From Symbiodinium natans (lineage: Eukaryota; Sar; Dinophyceae; Suessiales; Symbiodiniaceae), in assembly GCA_905221605.1 (NCBI GenBank), contig CAJNDS010001724.1, positions 10,001 to 74,000 of the forward strand: a stretch of DNA of 64,000 bases, given 5' to 3'. A model generated the notes under the pieces. The model did no database searches and was not told where the DNA came from. It worked only from the letters and a program-made list of their open reading frames with translations. This document shows, one piece after another, positions 36,101 to 43,342 of this stretch (position 1 is the stretch's first letter; every line of letters starts with the position of its first letter). The translations under genes were made by a program, and so were the position numbers.

Positions 36101-37706
36101 CGACAATGTACCTCGCACTGCCCTTGCCACTAGCCTGAGACGACTAGGGGTCTCCGAAACGCTGGTGCAACTACTTATGCAGTTCCATTTTGAGGCAAGG
36201 TATCACTGCTCAGTTGGCGTTCATGAGGACCACGTCACGACCACACGAGGCATCAAACAAGGCTGTACGGTCGCGCCGTATTTGTTTGTGGCACACACAA
36301 TTGCTATCATTGACACACTAGCGGAGCGCCTAGGCTGGGACTGGGTAACGCAGCTGTTCACTTTTTACGCCGACGACGCCTTAGCCGCATGGACGTTAAA
36401 AAGCGCTGAAGACCTTCAGGGTGCCATTTGCGGCATCCAAAAAGTCGTGCAAACCTTTAACGACCACGGTATGACTCTCAGCGCAACCAAATCGGTCGTG
36501 CTGTGTCACGCCAAGGGAGCAGATGCCATTAGGATTTTGCAGAAACTTAAAGTCTTCAAGGACAAACTCCCACACCTTGCCTTCATGCAACACGGCGAGC
36601 AGATTCTGATCCCTCTCAGGAAAACACATCAGTACCTAGGTACCGTCATTTCCTATAGAGACGCCCAGGAGAAAACTGTTCAGCTACGTATGCGTAAGGC
36701 GAGGGGTCAATATAGCCAGCTTCGTAAAGCCATCAACTCCAGACGCGTAACGCACAACCGTCCCAGGTACCAAATCTGGAGAGCCGGGGTGTGGAGCTCA
36801 GCAGCGCACGGGCTACTGGCGGTGGGAGTTAGACCCACAGGACATAAGCATCTTCGTGCAATGGCTGCCAGACAGATGCGGGCTATTGCCAAAAAGCCGG
36901 CGCATCTTACCCTAGTGACCAATGAACAGATCCAGAAGCATCTCAATGCTGAGGACCCCCTGCAGGCGCTCGCTAACCAAGGCCAAAGAATGCATGACGC
37001 ACTTGAGACAGTTGCAGCAGAGTGCCCCAGCGACATTAGGGCCCTTCCACAGGTCCGGGCGCAGCTCGCGCTGGCTATCAACTCACTCCATTCGATGAAT
37101 ACAGGTGAGCAGCTTCCTGAAGATAAGGAGTCAGACCCTTATACCTGTCCGCATTGCAGTCAGCAATTTCGCACTATCACTAGCCTCCGACAGCATAAGG
37201 CATGGAAGCACCCAGAAGATAAGCCAGAACTGCTCAGTTTTGATCCGGCAAACCACGCACTGAAAGGTCTGCCCCAGTGTGCCTTCTGTAAATTCAAATA
37301 CGGGGCATGGATTGGGCTTAAAGCACATATTGAAAAAGGATACTGCCCTGTTCTTTATCCGGAATGCAGTACTCAGGGAGCCGCGGTCGGCCCCGAAGCA
37401 GATACTAGCACCAATCCAAAAGCTCCAGAGGAGGCCACTGCAAATGAGCCGCCTCCCATAGCCCAAAAGCCGGTTCTTGATGTTGCTCGGCAACAAGGCT
37501 GGAAAAGTCTGCTAGATGCCGATGTTGTGTCGTCCCTCAAGCAACATTGCTGTGTTTGCAAGCGATGGATCGCCGATCCCACGGCTCTGAAGCGACACAT
37601 AGTTAGGGCCCACAAGGACGTGTGGGCAGTCACCGCCAACGGCAAACTTGAGGAGCGATGTGCACAGGTCAAGCCCCGACTCCTCCGAAATGGCACCGTG
37701 GTGTGA
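30162..37706 (+). CDS. LINE polyprotein: Tpt1/KptA-like, APE endonuclease, reverse transcriptase, zinc fingers
   Basis: 2514 codons, no stops. Residues 1-370 look like read-through; Met371 (31272) is a likelier start. About 828-1012 is Tpt1/KptA-like RNA 2'-phosphotransferase: LRH (R840, H841), RF (R888), IRAVQGHS, RTHIHC (R955), i.e. the family's Arg-His-Arg-Arg set. About 1331-1560 is APE-type endonuclease: N1337, QETH (E1367), GDFN (D1483, N1485), QLDFV, a late HH. About 1860-2130 is reverse transcriptase: SLDLEGAFDNVP, GIKQGC, YADD at 2069-2072. C-terminal zinc-finger-like units lie near 2327 (CPHC...H...H), 2372 (CAFC) and 2463 (CCVC...H...H). The product would nick DNA and copy its RNA at the target. 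Two hydrophobic stretches between the Tpt1 and endonuclease parts are unexplained. The Tpt1 domain is the unusual part. Confidence 0.9.
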   Translation: MNLALHLIFTVILCRRCIPAYASAMRRTGRPDPTVCSQRPLGEPAPKPAHEIREDPKPPPPPQTNRSFHLCPPHCSSHHHRSLVPLQMTESMECRGARKGSWTGANQRAPHMRQTCSQRTGPALGKPMAQVNPPALHKDRAPTTHSRQTQSRHHNLRVARWAYRAMLWHTQFPQVHVRALSPDSSETFEVYLLGRGERRLLNFSLSVRPCRPKLMLVRGTYRRPSLTLRGPHRRHMWNMCPVAVSYARHGTPALIPNQILNMLASQVQCTRSGKLGVARCIALHPTVLPLPDTRRCHTRPKPRLYAQVTPNRRAAGAVFGPTQSTCGRTSGFLSARMEIRVVEWLPGCRNMMHATPDCISIYMCGIFADSMSDQKWHRYPRARVRPDGTRRRTRNELAARSARRNAPGNQRERADTAAPRAQEMNQQPWRQAADRESRQPHWQNARGADARPRDQHQDWYYDEEDEDDEDYQFDTSDRHEVHATEDEEGYLKIWWQGEWWFRQKPPDPPASPKKRQQASSSSEQRRPTIEGAVPPAPAQHVSEGLKQFVPPARDSVPPQSLRAVREKWNLLAIIEDDINVLRKKKVALMFKTFFEMGHFVKHHDDFHHSESLKIIPAAGNWNLAFAMCLISRDKLHYANHSTFGTAVECWLWSLSKDADFEPILTQFAGMLHSVIALFEGVPMSLHEQIHWFDSHQDLAIKFDYYFPTEQLKDDEQIVRVAIQDQTSQDSRDDDMPDRTSRHMGNTAPATRTAELASSDAYVEMEVDYPTGQTPPNQSGSLPHSPRRVERYNIYTETTYASSDGTSLPMPARDSAPLGEPTKLYWKLDQSLSKRLSVVLRHDSEDFGLTFDEAGWTKVSDLLRTSIMKEKGATLNYIRSVVYWNDKQRFALEWRGADLYIRAVQGHSKKGIRDEAVMRPLGDAELPEHVLHATNWDFYGSILAKGIITGGLSQSRTHIHCVSVDKSEYRNYPAHCDIAIIISPKESGAVWFRSMNGYYLTRGADGKLAPHCIKAVRILASGEEVFGSEGPPAADLVMQAIVRSHSFRSSRGSRSSAPNDRDHDRTAAQRAYTGVVLHHHIRCTVSSTQCIHTNPSPLLQDYDRRDVPGPESQYARLRWGHILLLGVFLVGGKGYAGRLLSLQRDRLTKWLCTRRIRGCYRRRPYILSTHATCTTNLSTTQMGVPARRTSPSRAGPKSSGWAPSFRSLFWMWILILCGSFVTANGGRADVRVTTGSSTVVGATQHRPQQSNRMGEDTGQAIRNHHNSIGWIAKRSLRRARARAYATGGTHYKGTWYTRETLTKTTGGIHQLGPNDRPAKPTKHPKSDKASHLRCLTWNMSGGSQAAWQELMSWLSEKPDDFDIVFVQETHWKQEGCRTFSSGPWFVVSSGATGKDKCSGVATLIHQNICKQDNVSYRVIRQGRVLSVRLHHQQNGSDLLNVYQHVWRTNIDKAENLKARASIWDAIRSSIMKSPQRNDLIIAGDFNCSIKTSRGLIGSAVVAKVEGSPDEDDFLGILQDFGLTLLNTWNCTPAHTCVHQGTKTQLDFVACRVQHATRTARHSRPMHQVALGKWKANHHIPVQAHIRRVAPCRLPNPVKPSMASRQCIQDSIAQADDRAKKLKHLIDADIQKLDPDLHLHSFTRQVDEIMKEHMQTVYPPEPAVDNRVSQNPQFKHTAKEMWAKYREWKSTKANSLIETLRKWKKYTEFRVASKAMKQTAKKIKREKLQAVAEDLQAAAAKGDQRKVWMSARKLAPWKPFARTHIRSEKGEILTPKEQLAELIKHSRNKFCQGDDYLPNHRVTEPILVQAKDLVWALGKLPFRKGVPKLSAPAAVWRLCRDQVAKTLEPILMRSWGEESLCVIPHVWKDTYLVWLPKPQKDPSRPSGLRPIGLSHPLSKSVCTLLREHIRPLLEEALVTRPQFAYTAGRGVLDALLRVHNHLREARAYATLSKQSIYDLHAGATQVKCAGGICFSLDLEGAFDNVPRTALATSLRRLGVSETLVQLLMQFHFEARYHCSVGVHEDHVTTTRGIKQGCTVAPYLFVAHTIAIIDTLAERLGWDWVTQLFTFYADDALAAWTLKSAEDLQGAICGIQKVVQTFNDHGMTLSATKSVVLCHAKGADAIRILQKLKVFKDKLPHLAFMQHGEQILIPLRKTHQYLGTVISYRDAQEKTVQLRMRKARGQYSQLRKAINSRRVTHNRPRYQIWRAGVWSSAAHGLLAVGVRPTGHKHLRAMAARQMRAIAKKPAHLTLVTNEQIQKHLNAEDPLQALANQGQRMHDALETVAAECPSDIRALPQVRAQLALAINSLHSMNTGEQLPEDKESDPYTCPHCSQQFRTITSLRQHKAWKHPEDKPELLSFDPANHALKGLPQCAFCKFKYGAWIGLKAHIEKGYCPVLYPECSTQGAAVGPEADTSTNPKAPEEATANEPPPIAQKPVLDVARQQGWKSLLDADVVSSLKQHCCVCKRWIADPTALKRHIVRAHKDVWAVTANGKLEERCAQVKPRLLRNGTVV
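30200..30814 (+). CDS. LINE ORF1-like, Ser/Pro-rich protein
   Basis: A 204-codon frame overlapping the first part of the giant frame in a different phase. The N-terminal two thirds are Pro/Ser rich and disordered; the C-terminal part (GLIARLLGDIRSL then RKRRKKAAELLAK) is basic and helical, as expected of an RNA-binding ORF1 protein, but no known ORF1 fold is visible. The first in-frame ATG is at 30209. Of the two overlapping frames this one looks more like real coding sequence for 30200-30814. Confidence 0.45.
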   Translation: MPQMHPRLRQCHEAHWSARSHCVQSTAPRGASSKASARNKRGPQAPTPPPNQQKLPSLPPSLQLPPPPLASSSSNDRIHGVPRSAQGLLDWSESESSAHETNMLPADRTGPGEADGPGQSSSPAQGPGTDDSLSTDSEPPPQPKGRKVGISSNAVAYAISTGSCAGLIARLLGDIRSLPPRKRRKKAAELLAKCETLQAETDAC

Positions 37707-37783
37707 CAGGTCCTCCCCCTCCAGACATTACTTCCAATGCAATGTGATCTTCCAATGTGCCCTGATAGGACTACACTGTGAAC

Positions 37784-38635
37784 ATGACGACGGAAGTGGT
37801 GAGCGTCTTCGGCAACCTACTACCAGGGCTAGCGACGAACATGAGAGAGACCTCGAAGCAGCCGAGAGAAATGGACCGGGAGACCGAGAACGCACCGAAC
37901 AAGCGACCCAAAGCGGCCCGGCGAGGACAGCGGGGAGGCCGGCGACAAATTGCAGACGAGAACCTGAACTCGGTGGTGACGCTCCTGGCAAATCTGTCGC
38001 TGCAGCAGGAGGACGCCCTGAACCGTCTACGCCTGGACACATCCTTCACTTTCCACCTCCAGCAACAAGGCCCAGGAACCATATTGCTGCCGCTTTTCAA
38101 GGCGGGGCAGGAATGGCAACAAAAACAGAAGAAAGGAGAGAACGTCCCCCCGATGAGAATCGTTGCGCTGGGCCTCCTGCTGAAAGAGGTCGTGGCAAGA
38201 GTACAACTGATGGTGGGAGATCCCACGGCCGTGGAGAATGCAATGAAGCATCAATGGCTAGACCAGCAGAAGCGCTTCGTGTTTCAGGAGTGGAACTCGG
38301 CCACCAAAAAGGTGGAGCCGTCGGCGACGGCCAAGAGCCTGAAGGTGGAAGAGGCGACGGAGCTCATCAACCAGGTCGCCGAGCTGTGTCTTCCGGATCT
38401 GGTCACCAGGTTCTGCGCCCAAAGGCGTCCCAAGCAAGAGCCCCAGGAGGGCGACAAAGCAGTGTTCCTCATCGAAGTAGCCATGAGAGACCCGAGAGCA
38501 GACATCCTGCATCAGAAACTGCGACAGTTGGCCAACTGCGCGGTTTGGAATGTGGTGGGGGCGCAACTGCAGCCGCCAAACCAGCAACGCCACGGACTGG
38601 CAATGGCACTGCAAAAGGCCCTGGAAAACATCTGA
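37784..38635 (+). CDS. LINE downstream ORF, basic helical protein
   Basis: 283 codons from ATG 37784, 78 bp after the polyprotein stop (the frame opens two codons earlier at GTG). N-terminus is rich in Arg/Lys (KRPKAARRGQRGGRR), followed by a helical region (NLNSVVTLLANLSLQQEDAL). It could be a nucleic-acid-binding, ORF1-like protein placed 3' of the polymerase; no family is recognised. It overlaps another frame that leads into the USP-like region; codon quality favours this frame up to 38635. Confidence 0.6.
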   Translation: MTTEVVSVFGNLLPGLATNMRETSKQPREMDRETENAPNKRPKAARRGQRGGRRQIADENLNSVVTLLANLSLQQEDALNRLRLDTSFTFHLQQQGPGTILLPLFKAGQEWQQKQKKGENVPPMRIVALGLLLKEVVARVQLMVGDPTAVENAMKHQWLDQQKRFVFQEWNSATKKVEPSATAKSLKVEEATELINQVAELCLPDLVTRFCAQRRPKQEPQEGDKAVFLIEVAMRDPRADILHQKLRQLANCAVWNVVGAQLQPPNQQRHGLAMALQKALENI

Positions 38636-39468
38636 GCGCTGCAGGAAGCGTACGGCCACCTGCTGGTGTGCCGAGTGTCTCTCGCCTCAAGCTTAAAAAT
38701 AGTGGCAACACTTGCTACATCAACTCCGTCATAACTGCCACCCTGTGGCAAGCACAGCTCAGGCCGGGGAGCCGCATACCCGATGCTTGGCAGAAGGCAC
38801 TTGCCAAAACGCACTGGGATGCAGCCATGTTTCTCCGCATGTACATGCTAGGCTGGGCGCAGCCCAACAGACAGCATGATGTGAGTGAATTCATACAGTT
38901 CATCATCCCTAAGCTTGCTTGGACTGATAGCCTCGTTCACTGGGAGGCGAGAGTTGCGGTTGAGGAGGGATGCACAACTGAAATCAGGGAGCCCGCTGCA
39001 CCATTGCTGCTTCTGGCAGCACCTGGAGGTATCCAAGACGGGGAGCTGGACACCCTCATCCTTAGCTGGCACCTGCAGGCCCAACCGCATGCGCTTTGCA
39101 CAGCTCCGACTCACATTTTCCTTGTTCTACCTAGATATACCACGACCAATGGTGTCACGAGGAAGACCCGTGTGCCTCTTACATTCAACAATCGCTGTGT
39201 CCACCTGCCGATCTTCCGAAGTGAAAGCAGCATAGCGTGTGATTGGCTTGCCTATGACCTCATTTCTATCATTGTGCATCTGGGTGAATCAGTTCTCACA
39301 GGACACTACAGAACCGTTGGCTTGATACCGGACAGGACAGAAGCCTGGTACATGGACGACGGTGTCGCATCGGAAAGGCTTGAAACCTTAAGTCCCGAAA
39401 TCCAGTCCAACTGTTATGTGCTTGGCTGCATCCGCAGGCCCCCTGCTGGGGAAAGCGGATCGGCCTGA
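38636..39468 (+). CDS. Ubiquitin-specific-protease-like domain of the LINE
   Basis: The frame is open from 37648 (606 codons), but upstream of about 38636 it shadows the previous ORF. The domain shows the USP Cys box NSGNTCYINSVI (Cys at 38713-38715), a QHDVSEF motif like the conserved QQDA.EF, and the His box LTGHYRTVG (His at 39304-39306) followed by WYMDDG. These are the catalytic Cys, His and Asp regions of C19 peptidases, which remove ubiquitin from proteins. About 260 aa, shorter than most USPs. No Met precedes the Cys box in frame; the frame is -1 relative to the 285-aa ORF, so a -1 frameshift fusion or another initiation is needed. Confidence 0.7.
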
Positions 39469-40147
39469 AGATGAGAGCTTATTTTTCTCACAAAAGTGGG
39501 GGTGCACCCCCTTCTAGGGTGCATGGGGGGACAGGCTTGCAACCCTGTCTGAATCTCTGTCTCTGTTCCTATGTACAGGGAAGGCACATGTGAAGCCGAC
39601 CTTTCGGCCACAGAGCCATGATACCGGCACTTCATGTCCGGGTCGCCCTGATAAGGAGTCTTTGAGTGATGAGAAAATGAGATAGCTACACTCTCCCTGA
39701 GTGTTTTTGTGCTCTTCCTCTTCAGTGTACCGAGTCCTATTCTCAACCATGTCACCATATGCAGTCATGCGTTGCTCCATCAGCACAGGGGTGCCGCACC
39801 TTCATCGGCCCCAGGACATCTGCGGCACAAGTGTGCCCACACTGTTTAGCCCTGTGAGTGAGCGAACTGTGAGACCGGCCGTAGAATAGTATCCCTTGTA
39901 CATACACCGTCCTTTTGAGTTTGCGAGCACGTGTTTCTTTCTGTTCACGGTAGGTCCAGGTAGGCTCTGTTGCGCTTGAGACCGTTTTGCCTGCAGTCTA
40001 GTTGAACTCCGGTTCCTGCGGGACGTCTCTTGCTGTCCATACCCGAAGCTGTTAGCCGCCGCCACAGAGCGGCCGTGACACATGTCATGAACTACAGCTA
40101 GCTAGTAGGTCAGACCAGACCGCTGCGGAATCGAGTTCGAGTTCGAG
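39469..40147 (+). other. 3' untranslated part of the LINE
   Basis: No convincing ORF. Ends GAATC(GAGTTC)n before the right target duplication. Short frames here have no recognisable content. Confidence 0.7.
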
Positions 40148-40805
40148 TTCAAACCCATCATGCAAGCATTGAGTTTGCAAATGGGGGGGGCTGCGCCCCC
40201 CCCAACCCCCCCGCTTTTATAAGCCGTGCAAGCTTGTTTCAAAGCATATGAGTCTTTTTCAAACCCATCACGCAAGCATTGAGTTTGCAAATGGGGGGGG
40301 CTGCGCCCCCCCCAACCCCCCCGCTTTTTAAAGCCGTGCAAGCTTGCTTCAAAGCATATGAGTCTTGAAACCTACATGCAAGCATTGAGTTTGCAAATGG
40401 GGTTGGGGGGGGCTGCCCCCCGCTTTCTTAAGCCGTGCAAGCTTGTTTCAAAGCATATGAGTCTTTTTCAAACCCATCATGCAAGCATTGAGTTTGCAAA
40501 TGGGGGGGCTGCCCCCCCCCCAACCCCCCCGCTTTTATAAGCCGTGCAAGCTTGCTTCAAAGCATATGAATCTTGAATCCCATCATGCAAGCATTGAGTT
40601 TGCAAATGGGGGGGCCTGCGCCCCCCCAACCCCCCCGTTTTTTTAAGCCGTGCAAGCTTGCTTCAAAGCATATGAACCTTGAAACCTACATGCAAGCATT
40701 GAGTTTGCAAATGGGGGGGGCTGCGCCCCCCCCCATCCCCCCCGCTTTTTTAGCCGTGCAAGCATGTTTCAAAGCATATGAACCTTTTTGAAACCCATCG
40801 TGCAA
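40148..40805. repeat. Satellite array, right part, with right LINE target duplication
   Basis: Begins with the second 14-bp copy TTCAAACCCATCAT (40148-40161) and continues the satellite monomer. About six monomers follow with the same variant order as the left array, so both parts were one array before insertion. Confidence 0.9.
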
Positions 40806-41390
40806 GCATACATATAATCATATACACACATATATACATATAAACATATATACATATATACATATACACATGTATACATATAACATATATACATATATAC
40901 ATATATACATATATACATATATACATATATACATATATACATATGTACATATGTACATATATACATATATACATATATACATATATACATATATACATAT
41001 ATACGTATATACATATATACATATATACATATATACATATATACATATATACATATATACGTATGTACATATATACGTATATACATATATACGTATGTAC
41101 ATATATACATATATACCTATATACATATATACATATATACAAATATACATATACACATATATGCATATATCCATATGTCCATATATGCATATATGCATAT
41201 ATACATATATACAGATATACATATATACATATATACATATATACATATATACATATATACATAGAGACATATATACATATATACATCGATACATAGATAC
41301 AGAGATACATAGATACATATATACATAGATACACATAGATACATAGATACATATACATAGATACATAGATAAATAGATAGATAGTGTATT
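40806..41390. repeat. (ATATAC)n microsatellite
   Basis: About 570 bp of ATATAC/ATATGTAC hexamers, degrading to ATAGATAC at the right. Because six is a multiple of three, both strands are open in several frames (Tyr-Ile repeats up to 251 codons); none is a gene. Confidence 0.95.
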
Positions 41391-41509
41391 ATCTTTTTTG
41401 ATATTAAATAGCATATTATCATATACAATTTTCACAATAATAAATATAGTTAAATAACTATCTTTATATACATGTTTATATAACAGCATATGATTTATAT
41501 CCAACCTCT

Positions 41510-42140
41510 GAAAACACAGACAGGCTGCTATTTGCAGTATTTGCAGTGTCTGACAACGCAGAAATGCTGCCATTTACAGTATCTGAAGCCTCTGAAAACA
41601 CAGCAATGCTGCTATTTAATGCCCTTCGTTGCAGCGTCTGAAAAACCCAGAAATGCTGCTATATACATTTTATGTCAGAAATGCTGCTTCGTACAGTATT
41701 TGCAGCCAACGCAATGCAGAAATTCTGCTATTTACAGTATGTGAAGCTTCTGACTACGCAGAAATGCTGCTATTTGCAGTATTGGAAGCCGCTGACAACA
41801 CAGAAATGCTGCTATTTACAGTCTTGGAAGCTTCTGACAACGCAGAAATGCAGTTATTTACAGTATTTGAAGCATCTGACAACGCAGAAATGCTGCTATT
41901 TATAGTATTGGTACAGATTTTGCAGCCTCTGACAACGGCAGACATGCTGCTATTTACAGTATTTGCAGCCTCTGACAACGCAGAAATGCTGCTATTTACA
42001 GTATTTGAAGCCTCTGACAACGCAGAAATGCAGTTATTTACAGTATTTGAAGCCTCTGACAACGCAGAAATGCTGCTATTTACAGTATTTGCAGCCTCTC
42101 AAAACGCAGAAATGCTGCTATTTACAGTATTTGCGAAGGC
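41510..42140. repeat. 42-bp tandem repeat
   Basis: About 14 copies of a 42-bp unit containing GAAATGCTGCTATTTACAGT and CCTCTGACAACGCA. The period is a multiple of three, so a repeated 14-residue pattern (MLLFTVFEASDNAE) stays open for 172 codons. I regard this as repeat, not gene, for lack of other coding signs. Confidence 0.85.
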
Positions 42141-42149
42141 AAGCTGAGC

Positions 42150-43330
42150 CACACCTTTTAAAAAAAGCGTCCGAGCCACACCTTTTAAAAAAAAAAAACC
42201 CTCCCGCCGGTCAGAGGCTTCCTATGAACCCTAGAAACCCTAAAACCTTCCGCGGTGTGGGGTTCTTTGTCTTTTTTTGCGGGACCCTGGAAAATTTACC
42301 AGCACTCTGCATTTTGTTTGAGTGTCTGATATACGCTGGCCAAGCATACATCATACATGCTCATTCCTAGTACGATCGGCCCCGGGAGAAAGTCGGGCTT
42401 AGCGGGTTCAGGGCTTCGGCGGTTCAGGAGTTGAGGGTTTGGGGAGTAAGTGTGGAGGATTTCGAGGTTCAGGAGTGGAGGGGCTTAGGGCTAGGGTTTA
42501 GGAACCCGTTGGGTTTCTTCAGGTCTCTCCTGACATACTCTGGTTGTGAGGAGAATCCTGGGAGCCCCCCCAAGGCCACGCTCAACCCCTCAAACCCTAA
42601 ACCCCGAAGCCCCATAAACCCGAAGCCTCTTTCCCCTGCACGCACCCCTCATGACACCACGCAAAGCACTTCGACAGAGACCATAAACCCTATGTAAGCC
42701 TTCAATTCCCAGGAAGGCCTCCGTTGACGAATCCTGGGTGACGACACCCCCCGGCTTCATGTGGCTGTGGTTTATAATTAGGGGTTTACTTGGAGGTTCA
42801 GGGTACTTATAACCCAATAAGTGTAGTTATAACCCACTTATAAGCCTTTTAGTACCCTAGTAGGGTTATGATTGGGATAAGTGCAGTTATCATTGAGTTA
42901 CTAAGCACCCTGAACCTCCCAGTAGGGTTTAGGGCTCAGGGTTTCTAGTAGAGGCTTCAGGCTTTGTATGACGAGTTCGCTAATAAACAAAACCCCTAAT
43001 CCTGAACGGCTACTCAGGGCAGAGAACTGTCCTCCGAATTAAGTGGTAGTCGGATGCCGCACCCGCAGCAGCGATAATATCAAGAGATCAGTGGAGCTGA
43101 TCAGCTTCAATCTCGCCCTTCTTCGCCTCTTGGCCATGTTTCAGAGGGTACCTGGTTTTTGGCTGCTCGTTCCTGACATGACTTCGCGTGCACAGAGAGA
43201 AAGCTTGCAAGCAATGGCACGCGCCCGATAGAATAGTGAAGTGGAAGTGTTTGTGTTTATAGCATTTGCTGCAAATTCTCTCTGACCTGTGACCCTAGAC
43301 CCTCAACCCCAAACCCTAAACCCTAACCCC
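42150..43330. other. Intergenic or 5' region, no gene seen
   Basis: Holds poly-A stretches (42157-42198), degenerate heptamers and an inverted-repeat element at 42788-42923. No supported exon before the ATG at 43343. Confidence 0.5.
42788..42923. repeat. Short inverted-repeat element, ACTTGGAGGTTCA family
   Basis: Starts ACTTGGAGGTTCAGGGTAC and ends with CCCTGAACCTCCCAGT in inverse. A second complete copy lies at 58640-58751; right ends only at 62133-62152 and 62799-62817. MITE-like. Confidence 0.6.
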
Positions 43331-43342
43331 AAATCAAGGGCA

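Larger units (their letters stand above)
29784..40147 (+). mobile_element. Complete LINE-type (non-LTR) retrotransposon
   Basis: The 10.36-kb element interrupts the satellite; the 14-bp duplication and rejoining monomer sequence fix its ends. It has no long terminal repeats and ends in a short (GAGTTC)n tail, as in LINEs with simple-repeat 3' ends. In order it encodes small leader ORFs, a giant ORF with Tpt1-like, APE endonuclease, reverse transcriptase and zinc-finger parts, a 285-aa basic protein and a USP-like domain. The long frames carry no stops, which suggests recent insertion. All coding is on +, matching the host genes. Confidence 0.9.

Noticed and set aside
37648-38635. The first 330 codons of the 606-codon frame as the N-terminus of the USP protein
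   Set aside because: This part overlaps the 285-aa ORF in another frame and looks like its shadow; only the segment after about 38636 has USP motifs.
40750-41573. Tyr/Ile repeat frames up to 251 codons on both strands
   Set aside because: Produced by the (ATATAC)n microsatellite, whose period is a multiple of three.
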